64,000 nt of DNA, from contig JARIAU010000025.1 in assembly GCA_029257695.1 (NCBI GenBank), positions 1 to 64,000 on the forward strand, given 5' to 3'. Positions within the stretch are counted from its first letter, which is position 1. Each line of letters begins with the position of its first letter. This DNA comes from Oscillospiraceae bacterium (GTDB taxonomy: Bacteria > Bacillota > Clostridia > Oscillospirales > Oscillospiraceae). This document shows positions 38,817 through 48,036 of the stretch, piece after piece. The notes under the pieces are model-generated. The model ran no database searches, had not been told where the DNA came from, and worked only from the letters and a program-made list of their open reading frames with translations. The position numbers were made by a program, and so were the translations under genes.

Positions 38817-39359
38817 ATGAAAGCAACCGGTATTGTGCGCAGAATTGATGACTTAGGCCGTGTCGTGATTCCCAAGGAGATCCGCCGTACCATGCGGATT
38901 CGGGAAGGGGACCCTCTGGAAATTTACACAGACCGAGACGGAGAAGTGATCTTCCGCAAATACTCCCTTATGAGCAGCATCAGTGAATTTGCCGAAGAAA
39001 TCTGCTACGCAGTCCATGCCACCACCGGACTGCCTACCCTGATCACCGACCGGGACACCGTGCTGGCGGTGGCCGGCTCTCCTAAGCGGGAATTTGGGGA
39101 CAAGCCGGTATCGCCTCAACTGGAGCAGATCATGGGGCAGCGCAGCATGTATCGACCCAAGCCCCAAGAGCTGCCCACCCCCGTCATCTCCGGCAGCGAC
39201 CGCCTCGCCATCGGGGTTGCCGCTCCCATCTTGTCCCAAGGGGATGTGCTTGGCTGCATCATCATCGGCACAACCGGCGCAGACACCCTCATCAGCGAGA
39301 AGGAATGCACACTGGCGCAGACGCTGGCCGGTCTTTTGGGGCGCCATATGGAAGGCTGA
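38817..39359 (+). CDS. spoVT: Stage V sporulation protein T (AbrB-type N-terminus, GAF-like C-terminus)
   Basis: MKATGIVRRIDDLGRVVIPKEIRRTMRIREGDPLEIYTDRDGEVIFRKYS. Confidence 0.95.
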   Translation: MKATGIVRRIDDLGRVVIPKEIRRTMRIREGDPLEIYTDRDGEVIFRKYSLMSSISEFAEEICYAVHATTGLPTLITDRDTVLAVAGSPKREFGDKPVSPQLEQIMGQRSMYRPKPQELPTPVISGSDRLAIGVAAPILSQGDVLGCIIIGTTGADTLISEKECTLAQTLAGLLGRHMEG

Positions 39360-39363
39360 ACAA

Positions 39364-39393
39364 ACAAGGCAGAACACGGTGGTGTTCTGCCTT
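39364..39393 (+). terminator. Intrinsic terminator after spoVT
   Basis: CAAGGCAGAACAC-GGTG-GTGTTCTGCCTTG. Confidence 0.75.
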
Positions 39394-39502
39394 GCGACTT
39401 TGGAAAAGAATTGCTCTTTTTCTCCAATTATGGTATCCTTTGAGTATCACAATTCAATTTTAGGGGCCCGTTTTCCCCTCAATAGAAGGTCGAGGATTTC
39501 AT

Positions 39503-40513
39503 ATGGAAGAAAACACTACTGCAAAAAAAGTGATGCTCTCCGGCATTCAGCCCAGCGGCGATCTGCATCTGGGCAACTATCTGGGCGCCATCAAGACTTG
39601 GTCCAATCGCTCCGAGCTGTATGACTGCTACTACTTCATGGCCGATATGCACACCATCACCGTGCGTCAGACGCCGGCGGATCTGCGCCGCCGCACGCTG
39701 GAGCAGCTGGCCATTTACATCGCCTGCGGTCTGGACCCGGAAAAAAACACCCTTTTTGTCCAGAGCCATGTGCCCGCCCACGCACAGCTTGGCTGGGTGC
39801 TGGACTGCTACACCATGTTTGGTGAGCTGAGCCGCATGACCCAGTTTAAGGATAAGTCCGCAAAAAATGCCGACAACATCAATGCCGGCTTGTTCACCTA
39901 TCCTTCCCTGATGGCGGCCGACATTCTGCTGTATCAGCCTGACCTGATCCCCGTGGGGCAGGATCAGAAGCAGCATTGTGAGCTGACCCGTGACATCGCC
40001 CGCCGGTTCAACAACATTTACGGCGATGTGTTCAAAATCCCCGAACCCTTTATTCCCAAGGAGGGTGCCCGCATCATGAGCCTGAATGCACCGGACAGCA
40101 AGATGAGCAAGTCCATGCCCGAAGGCTGTGTCTTCCTGATGGAAAAGCCCGAAGACATCATGCGCAAGTTCAAGCGTGCCGTCACGGACAGCGATACGGA
40201 GAACTGCATCCGCTTTGATGCCGAAGCAAAGCCCGGTGTGGCGAACCTGATGAATATTTATGCTGCCTGTACCGGAAAGACCATCGACGAGATCACTGCC
40301 GAGTTCGAGGGCAAGGGCTACGGTGCCTTCAAGCCCGTGGTGGGCGAGGCCGTAGTGGAAACGCTGCGTCCCATTCGAGAGGAAGCACAGCGCCTCATCA
40401 CTGACAAGGCTTATCTCTCCGATGTCTGCAAGAAGGGTGCCGAGAAGGCCAACTATGTGGCCAACAAGACCCTGCGGAAGGTCTACAAAAAGGTTGGCTT
40501 CCTGCAGCTTTAA
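39503..40513 (+). CDS. trpS: Tryptophan--tRNA ligase
   Basis: LSGIQPSGDLHLGNYLGAIK, SLNAPDSKMSKS. Confidence 0.96.
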   Translation: MEENTTAKKVMLSGIQPSGDLHLGNYLGAIKTWSNRSELYDCYYFMADMHTITVRQTPADLRRRTLEQLAIYIACGLDPEKNTLFVQSHVPAHAQLGWVLDCYTMFGELSRMTQFKDKSAKNADNINAGLFTYPSLMAADILLYQPDLIPVGQDQKQHCELTRDIARRFNNIYGDVFKIPEPFIPKEGARIMSLNAPDSKMSKSMPEGCVFLMEKPEDIMRKFKRAVTDSDTENCIRFDAEAKPGVANLMNIYAACTGKTIDEITAEFEGKGYGAFKPVVGEAVVETLRPIREEAQRLITDKAYLSDVCKKGAEKANYVANKTLRKVYKKVGFLQL

Positions 40514-40515
40514 CT

Positions 40516-40809
40516 TCACAAACCCATCAGTACGACGAGGGCCAGCACAATCAGCCAGTCCTCGTCGTCGCTTTCCAGAAAGAGATAGACCAAAATCAGG
40601 AGGAGCAGCAGGTCCCCATGGTCAAAGCGGTCCAAATGCAGCAGTTGCAGCAGCCGCTCCGGCTTCGGGATTCCGCCCTCCAGCAGATGCCGGAGCATGC
40701 CGCCCAGTCCGCCTGTGCCGGTCTGCCGATTTGGACCGCTCTGCCTGCCCGTGTTCGAAGGGGCCGCCCCCGGCTCCTCTGCCGGAATATACTGGTTATA
40801 CATTCCCAT
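40516..40809 (-). CDS. Conserved-looking hypothetical protein with hydrophobic C-terminus
   Basis: Overlaps the upstream gene; FDHGDLLLLLILVYLFLESDDEDWLIVLALVVLMGL. Confidence 0.7.
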   Translation of the reverse strand: MGMYNQYIPAEEPGAAPSNTGRQSGPNRQTGTGGLGGMLRHLLEGGIPKPERLLQLLHLDRFDHGDLLLLLILVYLFLESDDEDWLIVLALVVLMGL

Positions 40810-41200
40810 CCTCCCGAAACAGCTTCATGGAACTGCGGATCACACGGGACAGACGGGTGATCCGAATGGCTTTCTCCACCTTTTCCTGACTTTCCTGCTT
40901 CAAAAACGGCTTGAGTGCCAGCAGCAGCGCCTGCTTTTCGTCCGCTCCAGCCGTATATTCCTGCACCAACGGCAGCAGCTTTTGCAGCAGGGTGGGATCA
41001 AATCCCCCCAACAGGCTGCCCAGTCCTCCCAACGGATCTGTCCCAGGCATTGGCGGTGTCTGCTCGGACGCCGCCGGAGCCGCTTCGCTCGCTCCGCCGC
41101 TCTCCCCGCCGCCGGACAGGCGGTTGGCCAGAGACAGGATTTGCTCCATGGTCTCCGGAGAGGAGAGGATCGCATTCAATTTGTCTTCCCATTCATTCAC
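40796..41200 (-). CDS. Hypothetical helical protein
   Basis: Overlaps the downstream ORF; SSPETMEQILSLANRLSGGGESGG..., ends IRSSMKLFREDGNV. Confidence 0.75.
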   Translation of the reverse strand: MNEWEDKLNAILSSPETMEQILSLANRLSGGGESGGASEAAPAASEQTPPMPGTDPLGGLGSLLGGFDPTLLQKLLPLVQEYTAGADEKQALLLALKPFLKQESQEKVEKAIRITRLSRVIRSSMKLFREDGNV

Positions 41201-41225
41201 GGTGCGGCCCCTCCTCTCTCTGGCT

Positions 41226-41483
41226 TCAGCGGTTCAGTTTGTTCTGAATCTGAGAAATCAGCTTCGCCCCCTCCTGGGTTGCGGACAGGGCTTCGATCAT
41301 TTTTTGCAGTGCCGTATGGTCGCCCTGCTTGGCGTGTTCCGCCGCAGACTGAAGGGTTCCGCCGCTTTGGCGGTTCAGCAGTTGGGCCAGCTGCCGGACC
41401 TCCGGCGCATTCATCAGTGCACGCAGCTGCTCCGGATGCTTGAGGATCTCTTGTGGATCCATCGGACGGTTTTGTTCTGCCAT
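41226..41483 (-). CDS. Hypothetical helical protein (85 aa)
   Basis: MAEQNRPMDPQEILKHPEQLRALMNAPEVRQLAQLLNRQSGG...; purine-rich RBS. Confidence 0.75.
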   Translation of the reverse strand: MAEQNRPMDPQEILKHPEQLRALMNAPEVRQLAQLLNRQSGGTLQSAAEHAKQGDHTALQKMIEALSATQEGAKLISQIQNKLNR

Positions 41484-41541
41484 TAAAACTCCCACCTTTC
41501 CTGTTTTCATTATATGCTTTGACTGAGAGGATGTGACGCAA

Positions 41542-42006
41542 ATGAAGATCATGGTGGTGTCTGACTCCCACGGACGGATTGAGGATACGATTTTGGAAGT
41601 CGCATCGGTGCATCCCGATGCCATCTTTCACTTAGGAGATCACTGGCGGGACGGTGAAGAGCTGGCCTTTGCCTATCCGGAGATCCCTCTCTATCAGGTC
41701 CCCGGAAACTGTGACTTTTCCGTGGTTGGACAACCGTCAGAGCGGCTGGTAACACTGGGCGGAGTGAAATTTTTGCTCTGCCATGGCCACACCTACGCCG
41801 TGAAAAACGGCTATGGCTCCGCCGTTCACCACGCCCGCAGCGAAGGAGCTGATGTACTGCTCTGCGGCCATACGCACCAGCCCCACTACGAGGAATTCGG
41901 CCGCTTGCAGCTGTTCAATCCAGGCAGCGTGGGCTATGAACACACCTATGGCCTGATTACCGTGCAAAACGGTATCGCCGCCTGTCGTCTGTGCCGCATG
42001 GAATGA
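41542..42006 (+). CDS. YfcE/MJ0936-family metallophosphoesterase
   Basis: MKIMVVSDSHGRIEDTILE, FHLGDHWRDG, CGHTHQPHYEEF. Confidence 0.92.
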   Translation: MKIMVVSDSHGRIEDTILEVASVHPDAIFHLGDHWRDGEELAFAYPEIPLYQVPGNCDFSVVGQPSERLVTLGGVKFLLCHGHTYAVKNGYGSAVHHARSEGADVLLCGHTHQPHYEEFGRLQLFNPGSVGYEHTYGLITVQNGIAACRLCRME

Positions 42007-42008
42007 AA

Positions 42009-42040
42009 AAACACCCCCGACCTCGGTCGGGGGTGTTCTT
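42009..42040. terminator. Bidirectional intrinsic terminator between convergent genes
   Basis: AACACCCCCGACC-TC-GGTCGGGGGTGTT. Confidence 0.85.
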
Positions 42041-42044
42041 CGAT

Positions 42045-42473
42045 TTAATACAGCGGCAGACCACCGGTCAGCGCATCCGCCCGCTCGGCCTCCAGCGGCT
42101 CAAAGGCCAGTGCGGTATAAGTCCACTCGCCATGGAACTCCGTGAGGCCTGCATCCTGAATCAGTGCAGTCACCACACCGGCTTCCCGGGCCTTCCGGTC
42201 CAATTCCAGCAGGGCCTCCTCCGAATCCACATAGACGCAGATTTTCGCCATGCCATACCGGAACCAATCCGTCAGCGGGCTTTCCTGTCCCTCCGCTGCG
42301 TCAAGAAAGGCATTCCCTTCCGAATCCACCTTCAGCTGTTCCATGCGGTGTTCCTTGACAATGGCTCGCAGCACCGCCTCCACCGAGGCATGGGATGCCT
42401 GTGCGGCAATCTTTCCCTTCCGCATTTTCAGGTCCCTGCGGACCACCAACATTTGTTTACTGCGATAAGCCAT
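42045..42473 (-). CDS. Archaeal/eukaryotic-type peptidyl-tRNA hydrolase (PTH2 family)
   Basis: QMLVVRRDLKMRKGKIAAQASHASVEAV ... ALIQDAGLTEF. Confidence 0.85.
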   Translation of the reverse strand: MAYRSKQMLVVRRDLKMRKGKIAAQASHASVEAVLRAIVKEHRMEQLKVDSEGNAFLDAAEGQESPLTDWFRYGMAKICVYVDSEEALLELDRKAREAGVVTALIQDAGLTEFHGEWTYTALAFEPLEAERADALTGGLPLY

Positions 42474-42474
42474 A

Positions 42475-43113
42475 TCAACGCACCAACTTTGGAATCAGAA
42501 TTTGTTCCGGCATCTCCGGTTCAATGGTAACACAATTACTCTCTGCACGGATCACCGGCATCTCCGTCTCCAAAAACGGTTCCAGTGTAGACAGTACCCG
42601 ATAACCCACAACCCCTTCCCGATAGTGCATAGGAACCGTCACGCGAGGCCGCAGCAGCCGCATCATGTCATGGGCTTCTCGGGCATCAATGGTGTAATGC
42701 CCGCCCACAGGAAGAAGGAGCAAATCCGGCCGACCGATTTCCTCCGCCTGTTCCGGCGTGAGCGCACAGCCCTGATCCCCCATATGGACCAACCGCAGCC
42801 CCTCTGCCTCGAAAATATGGATAAGATTTTCACCCCGATGGGCCCCGCCGTGGTGGTCGTGAGCTCCGGACACGGTGCGTACCGAACAGCACAATGGCCG
42901 TCCGGTTAGAATCACCCGTTCCACTCCGTTGTGGTCGGAATGGTCATGACTGGACAGCGCCGCATCCGCCGTAAGCTGGGGCAGATGCAGTCCAGGTACA
43001 TACCCGGCAGAATAAGGATCAATCACAAGACTGCTTCCGGCCAGTTCGATCCGGAAGCAGGAATGACCATACCAAGTGACAATCGCCTGACTCAATGTGA
43101 TGCCTCCATACAT
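42475..43113 (-). CDS. MBL-fold metal-dependent hydrolase (UPF0173/UlaG-like)
   Basis: WYGHSCFRIELAGSSLVIDPY, SSHDHSDHNG, PVGGHYTIDAREA. Confidence 0.9.
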   Translation of the reverse strand: MYGGITLSQAIVTWYGHSCFRIELAGSSLVIDPYSAGYVPGLHLPQLTADAALSSHDHSDHNGVERVILTGRPLCCSVRTVSGAHDHHGGAHRGENLIHIFEAEGLRLVHMGDQGCALTPEQAEEIGRPDLLLLPVGGHYTIDAREAHDMMRLLRPRVTVPMHYREGVVGYRVLSTLEPFLETEMPVIRAESNCVTIEPEMPEQILIPKLVR

Positions 43114-43423
43114 GTTCTATCTTCGTGCATTTTTTGCACATTCTTTCCTTCAATGCTCTAATATTACCATAATTCCTTGTCCAATCAAGGACATTTTTGT
43201 CGTTTTCCTTTTTTCTATGTTGGGCTGTAAATGGATGGCTTTATTCTTTGTCGATTTGGTGATTTTTTCCCGCACCGGTTTTGATTGGGATATTGACAGC
43301 CTGTTCTGCCCCCGTTCCCATCGTTTTTCGTATGGTTGCATACGCCCTCTCCCATAAGGCAGTCTCCATGGAATCCCGCAGTATCTATGTTCCTTTGGTG
43401 TGGTTTTCCTGCAATCTTACAAA

Positions 43424-43452
43424 CATCGGCGCAGGGTCCCTGCGCCGATGTT
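43424..43452 (-). terminator. Intrinsic terminator after the HD-domain gene
   Basis: ACATCGGCGCAGGG...CCCTGCGCCGATGT. Confidence 0.7.
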
Positions 43453-43453
43453 C

Positions 43454-44041
43454 TTATTCTTCTTTCAGTTCTTTTCCTATATGCGGATCGATCATGGTGG
43501 CCTTGGCATAAGCCCAAAGGGCCTGAGACCCTTCAGCGGTCCTGGCATTTCTGCCCATCACCTGACTAACCTTCACCCCATGCTCCTTCCACGATTGCCC
43601 GTCGGTGGCATGGTTCAACATCAGAGGCTGTATGCAGTCCATCGTACGGGCAAATTTGGCTTCCGGCGTCTCTCGAGCCTCAAATTCGTCCCACAATGCC
43701 CGCAGCTTCTTCCCCTGGTCTTCCGGCAGCAAACCAAAGATACGGTCTGCAGCGGCCACTTCACGCTGTCTCTGGGTCGTTTTTCCTTGCTCATCATAGG
43801 CATAAGTATCCCCGGCATCAATTTCCACTAAATCGTGAATCAACACCATGGACATGGTTTTCAGCACATCAATTTTTTCGTTGGCATATTCACTGAGCAG
43901 CAGCGTCATCACAGCGAGATGCCATGCGTGCTCTGCATCCCCCTCTTTTCGCTTGCCGGAGGCCAAATAAGTCTGCCGCACAATTTCTTTTTCCTTGTCA
44001 ATTTCCTTCAAAAATGCCAGCTGGGCTTCCATGCGCTCCAT
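43454..44041 (-). CDS. HD-domain (YfbR-like) phosphohydrolase
   Basis: EGDAEHAWHLAVMTLLL ... VLIHDLVEIDAGDTYAYDE. Confidence 0.88.
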   Translation of the reverse strand: MERMEAQLAFLKEIDKEKEIVRQTYLASGKRKEGDAEHAWHLAVMTLLLSEYANEKIDVLKTMSMVLIHDLVEIDAGDTYAYDEQGKTTQRQREVAAADRIFGLLPEDQGKKLRALWDEFEARETPEAKFARTMDCIQPLMLNHATDGQSWKEHGVKVSQVMGRNARTAEGSQALWAYAKATMIDPHIGKELKEE

Positions 44042-44172
44042 GTTCTGCGCCTCCTCTTGTTCGTTTTCTCTATCCTACCCCACTGCCGATCGGATTGCAA
44101 CCGTAGTTGACTTTCTTTTCCTGCGTGGTACAATTTTTGTAAAATCCATTCACTTTTCCACAGGAGGTGCCT

Positions 44173-45450
44173 ATGAACCACGATTCAACTGCAAAATCGA
44201 CGCAAAATCGTGTCATTTTTCATGTAGATGGCAACAACTTTTACGCTTCCTGTGAATGTTTGCTCCGTCCGGAGCTGAAGGATGTGCCCATGGCTGTGGC
44301 CGGTGATCCAGACAGCCGGCACGGCATCATCTTGGCCAAAAATCAACGAGCCAAGCAATACGGGGTGAAAACAGCCGAACTAATCTGGCAGGCAGAGCGC
44401 AAATGCCCCGATTTGGTGTTGGTGCCCCCTCATCGAGAAGTGTACAGCCGGATCTCCAAACAGATGAACGAACTCTTTCTGCGCTATACTGACCTAGTCG
44501 AACCAGCCAGCATTGATGAAAGCTATCTGGATGTAACCGGTTCTCTCCATCTGTTTGGGGGAGAACCACTGGCACTGGCGGACCGCATCCGCAAGGAGGT
44601 TCGGGAGGAGCTGGGCATTACGGTATCGGTCGGAGTTTCCTTCTGCAAGGTGTTTGCAAAGCTGGGTAGTGACTACAAAAAGCCGGATGCCACCACTTAC
44701 TTTCCTCGCAGCCAAGTCTCCTCTCTGATTTGGCCCATGCCGGTGGGCAATTTGCTTTATGTAGGCGGCCGATTTCAAGCGGAACTGGCCCGATTTCACA
44801 TCCACACCATCGGAGATCTGGCTCGGGCCGATTTGGACTGGATCCGAACTCAATTTGGCATCCGAGGGGAATCTGCATGGCGGTGTGCCCGTGGCGAAGA
44901 CCACGAGCCGGTTCGCTCCTTTTATGAACCACGAGAGGCCAAAAGCATCGGCAATTCCATCACCTTCCGCCGCAATTTGACCGATGAACGAGAAATTCGA
45001 CTCGGCTTTACGACCCTCGCCGAATCGGTGGCACTGCGAATGCGGCGTCAGGAGGTCCACTGTCGCCGGGTGCAGATCCAGATTCGAGATGCCAATTTCC
45101 ACACCCTTTCTCGTCAGATCACATTGGAACGCAGCGTCTGTCTCGCTAAGGAGTTGACAGACCTTGCCATGGAACTGGCCGGAGAAATCTGGGACTTTCA
45201 GCATCCGGTACGGCTGCTGTCTCTGACCGCCGAATCCCTCGTTCCGGCGTCACAGGACATGGAGCAGCTCACTTTCTTTCCCGATACCCATCAGGCAGAG
45301 CGTCAAAAACAAGGCCGACTGGAGGACGCTATGTGCGACATTCGAGATCGATTTGGCTCCGGTTCCATTCGTCTGGGCGGTTTTCTCAAAAACGACTTGA
45401 ATCTGGGTCAAAACCGGATGCCTCCTTCGGAAGATGCAGATACACTCTAA
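44173..45450 (+). CDS. dinB: DNA polymerase IV
   Basis: IFHVDGNNFYASCECLLRPELKDVPMAVAG, PASIDESYLDVTG. Confidence 0.93.
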   Translation: MNHDSTAKSTQNRVIFHVDGNNFYASCECLLRPELKDVPMAVAGDPDSRHGIILAKNQRAKQYGVKTAELIWQAERKCPDLVLVPPHREVYSRISKQMNELFLRYTDLVEPASIDESYLDVTGSLHLFGGEPLALADRIRKEVREELGITVSVGVSFCKVFAKLGSDYKKPDATTYFPRSQVSSLIWPMPVGNLLYVGGRFQAELARFHIHTIGDLARADLDWIRTQFGIRGESAWRCARGEDHEPVRSFYEPREAKSIGNSITFRRNLTDEREIRLGFTTLAESVALRMRRQEVHCRRVQIQIRDANFHTLSRQITLERSVCLAKELTDLAMELAGEIWDFQHPVRLLSLTAESLVPASQDMEQLTFFPDTHQAERQKQGRLEDAMCDIRDRFGSGSIRLGGFLKNDLNLGQNRMPPSEDADTL

Positions 45451-45486
45451 CCTGGTCTGCTCTGCGGTCGGCTATGATCCGACCAT

Positions 45487-45526
45487 GCAAAAACGCCCCG
45501 TACTGCGCTCGCAGTACGGGGCGTTT
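45487..45526. terminator. Bidirectional terminator between dinB and the opp operon
   Basis: AAAACGCCCCGTACTGCG-CT-CGCAGTACGGGGCGTTTT. Confidence 0.9.
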
Positions 45527-45548
45527 TCCTGTTTTTGCGATTTTGGAA

Positions 45549-45821
45549 TCACCAGAGGGAAACCATCAGCAGAATCAGCAGACCCAGACCCACCACATAG
45601 GCAAGCCCGATCAACAGAGAGGCCTTCATCGCCCCAAAGATATACCAACGGCGTTCCTCCCGGGTCATCTCATCCTCCGCATATGGGTTATGAGACGCAC
45701 CGGACGGCGATTTCTTTCGCTCCCGCCGTTCGGACAAATGACCGAACAGCGAGGGGCGTTCTAACTGACTCATGTCCGCAAAGGAGCGGCCATCGTCATC
45801 ATCGTAAGTTTTTTTCGCCAT
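45549..45821 (-). CDS. Small protein with one C-terminal TM, fused to the end of the opp operon
   Basis: Overlaps the oppF stop; GAMKASLLIGLAYVVGLGLLILLMVSLW. Confidence 0.65.
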   Translation of the reverse strand: MAKKTYDDDDGRSFADMSQLERPSLFGHLSERRERKKSPSGASHNPYAEDEMTREERRWYIFGAMKASLLIGLAYVVGLGLLILLMVSLW

Positions 45822-46870
45822 TACTTCTCATCATACAGGTGGCAGACCACATAGTGACCCGGCTCTACCTCGATCTGATGGGGAACCTCCTGCTTGCAGC
45901 GCTCGCAAGCCATGGGGCAGCGAGTATGGAACTTGCAGCCCGCAGGAGGATTGGCAGGAGAAGGAATGGAACCTTCCAGCACAATGCGGTTCATCTTGGC
46001 ATTGGGATCCGGCACCGGAATGGCAGAGAACAGAGCCTTCGTGTAGGGATGCAGAGGATTCTTAAAGATGTCCTCCGTCTCACCATACTCCACCAGATTG
46101 CCCAGATACATGACGCCGACGGTATCGGAAATATGCTCAACCACGGACAGGTCATGGGAAATGAACAGGTAGGTCAGATTACGCTTCTTCTGCAGATCCT
46201 TCAACAGGTTGATGATCTGTGCCTGAATGGACACATCCAATGCGGAGACCGGCTCGTCACACACCACAAACTCGGGGTTCAGAGCCAGCGCACGGGCAAT
46301 GCAGATACGCTGACGCTGACCACCGGAAAACTCGTGGGGATAACGATCCTTGTGGAAGGGCTGCAGTCCGCAGTCATCCATGACTTGGTCAATATAGTCA
46401 TCAAATTCAGCCTTACTCACCAGACCATGCTCACGCACGGCCTCGCCGATGATTTCGCCGACAGGCATACGGGGAGACAGACTGGAGAAGGGATCCTGGA
46501 AGATGATCTGCATCTTGGTGCGCAGCTTCCGCATCTCTTTGTTGTTCAGGTCATAGACTTCCTGACCGTTGAACAGCACTTCGCCGTCGGTCTTTTCTCC
46601 GGCCAGACGCAGAATGGTTCGGCCGGTGGTGGTCTTGCCGCAGCCGGACTCGCCAACCAGGCCCATGGTGGTGCCACGCTTCAGATTGAAGGTAACACCA
46701 TCCACCGCCTTGACCTGACCCACCGTATGGGCCACCATACCGCCCTTAATGGGGAAGTATTTCTTCAGATCTTTGACCTGAAGGATATAATCCTCGGAGG
46801 GAGCGCCGGTCGTTTCAACCGCCATGGGCTCCTGCTCCACAGCCTTATGCTGATCTGCGTGCTTATCCAT
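45821..46870 (-). CDS. oppF: Oligopeptide ABC transporter ATP-binding protein (OppF-like)
   Basis: Walker [18 protein letters not shown]-type [17 protein letters not shown]-terminal Oligo_HPY-type region. Confidence 0.92.
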   Translation of the reverse strand: MDKHADQHKAVEQEPMAVETTGAPSEDYILQVKDLKKYFPIKGGMVAHTVGQVKAVDGVTFNLKRGTTMGLVGESGCGKTTTGRTILRLAGEKTDGEVLFNGQEVYDLNNKEMRKLRTKMQIIFQDPFSSLSPRMPVGEIIGEAVREHGLVSKAEFDDYIDQVMDDCGLQPFHKDRYPHEFSGGQRQRICIARALALNPEFVVCDEPVSALDVSIQAQIINLLKDLQKKRNLTYLFISHDLSVVEHISDTVGVMYLGNLVEYGETEDIFKNPLHPYTKALFSAIPVPDPNAKMNRIVLEGSIPSPANPPAGCKFHTRCPMACERCKQEVPHQIEVEPGHYVVCHLYDEK

Positions 46871-48024
46871 TACGCTTCCCCTCCTTCTTTCTGATCATAG
46901 TAACGATAGCAGCTCACCGAATGGGTGGGGCTGAGCTGGATCTCACAGGGATATGCACCACTGCAGCCTTCAACACACATTTCACAGCGGTCCTTAAAGT
47001 AGCAGTAGTTGGGCATATTGATGGGGTTGGGGACCTTGCCGGGGATGGAGTACAACTTATCCACCTGCTTGCCCACCACAGGCTTGGACGCCATCAGACC
47101 AATGGTGTAGGGGTGTGCCGGATGGAAGAAGATGTCTTCCGCCGTACCCTTTTCCACCACACGGCCGGCATACATGACAACCACATAGTCTGCCATCTCG
47201 GCAATAACACCCAGATCGTGGGTAATCAGCATAATGGAGGAGTTGATTTTATCCTTCAGCTGGCGGAGCAGGTCCAAAATCTGTGCCTGAATGGTCACAT
47301 CCAGAGCTGTAGTAGGCTCATCTGCCACGATTACACGGGGGCTGCAAGCCAGAGCCATAGCAATCATGACACGCTGGCGCATACCGCCGGACAGCTCATG
47401 AGGGAACATCTTGTAAACACCCTCGGCATTTGCAATACCGACCATCTCCAGCAGTTCAACCGAACGAGCCTTGATGTCTTCCTTGCTTTTGCCGGCGCCA
47501 TCGTGCAGGGCGATGACCTCATCCACCTGATCGCCGATGCGGAACACCGGATTCAGAGAGGTCATGGGCTCCTGGAAGATCATGGAGACCGTGTTGCCAC
47601 GGATGTGCTGCATGGCCTCCTGAGGCACCTTGGAAATCTCATAGGCTTTGTCGCCCAGATTCAGGCGGATCTCACCGTCCACAATCTGTCCGTGGGGACG
47701 CTGCACCAACTGCATCAGAGACAGACTGGTGACGCTCTTGCCGCAGCCGGATTCGCCCACGATGCCCACCGTCTTGCCGATGGGCACATTGAAGCTGACG
47801 CCGTCCACACTCTTCACCACACCGGCATCGGTGTAGAAATAGGTGTGGAGGTTATCAAACTCGACTGCGTTATTGGGATCGTGCATCTGAGTCAGATATT
47901 CAGACTCGGGCACATTCTTGCGCTTACGCTTCTTCTCGAGGGCATTGGTAATGCGGCGGTTCTCCTTAGAGATCCGGCGCGCCTCTTTTGCGGAGAGGTA
48001 GCCCTCTGCATGTTTCTTTGCCAT
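46870..48024 (-). CDS. oppD: Oligopeptide ABC transporter ATP-binding protein (OppD-like)
   Basis: [39 protein letters not shown]. Confidence 0.92.
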   Translation of the reverse strand: MAKKHAEGYLSAKEARRISKENRRITNALEKKRKRKNVPESEYLTQMHDPNNAVEFDNLHTYFYTDAGVVKSVDGVSFNVPIGKTVGIVGESGCGKSVTSLSLMQLVQRPHGQIVDGEIRLNLGDKAYEISKVPQEAMQHIRGNTVSMIFQEPMTSLNPVFRIGDQVDEVIALHDGAGKSKEDIKARSVELLEMVGIANAEGVYKMFPHELSGGMRQRVMIAMALACSPRVIVADEPTTALDVTIQAQILDLLRQLKDKINSSIMLITHDLGVIAEMADYVVVMYAGRVVEKGTAEDIFFHPAHPYTIGLMASKPVVGKQVDKLYSIPGKVPNPINMPNYCYFKDRCEMCVEGCSGAYPCEIQLSPTHSVSCYRYYDQKEGGEA

Positions 48025-48036
48025 TGCGCTTCCTCC

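Noticed and set aside
39394-39502. Possible T-box leader before trpS
   Set aside because: Only about 110 nt after the spoVT terminator; no T-box sequence or antiterminator fold seen.
43114-43423. 310-bp gap as possible hidden gene or ncRNA
   Set aside because: Short ORFs on both strands lack RBS and recognisable sequence; no strong hairpin other than the terminator at 43424-43452.
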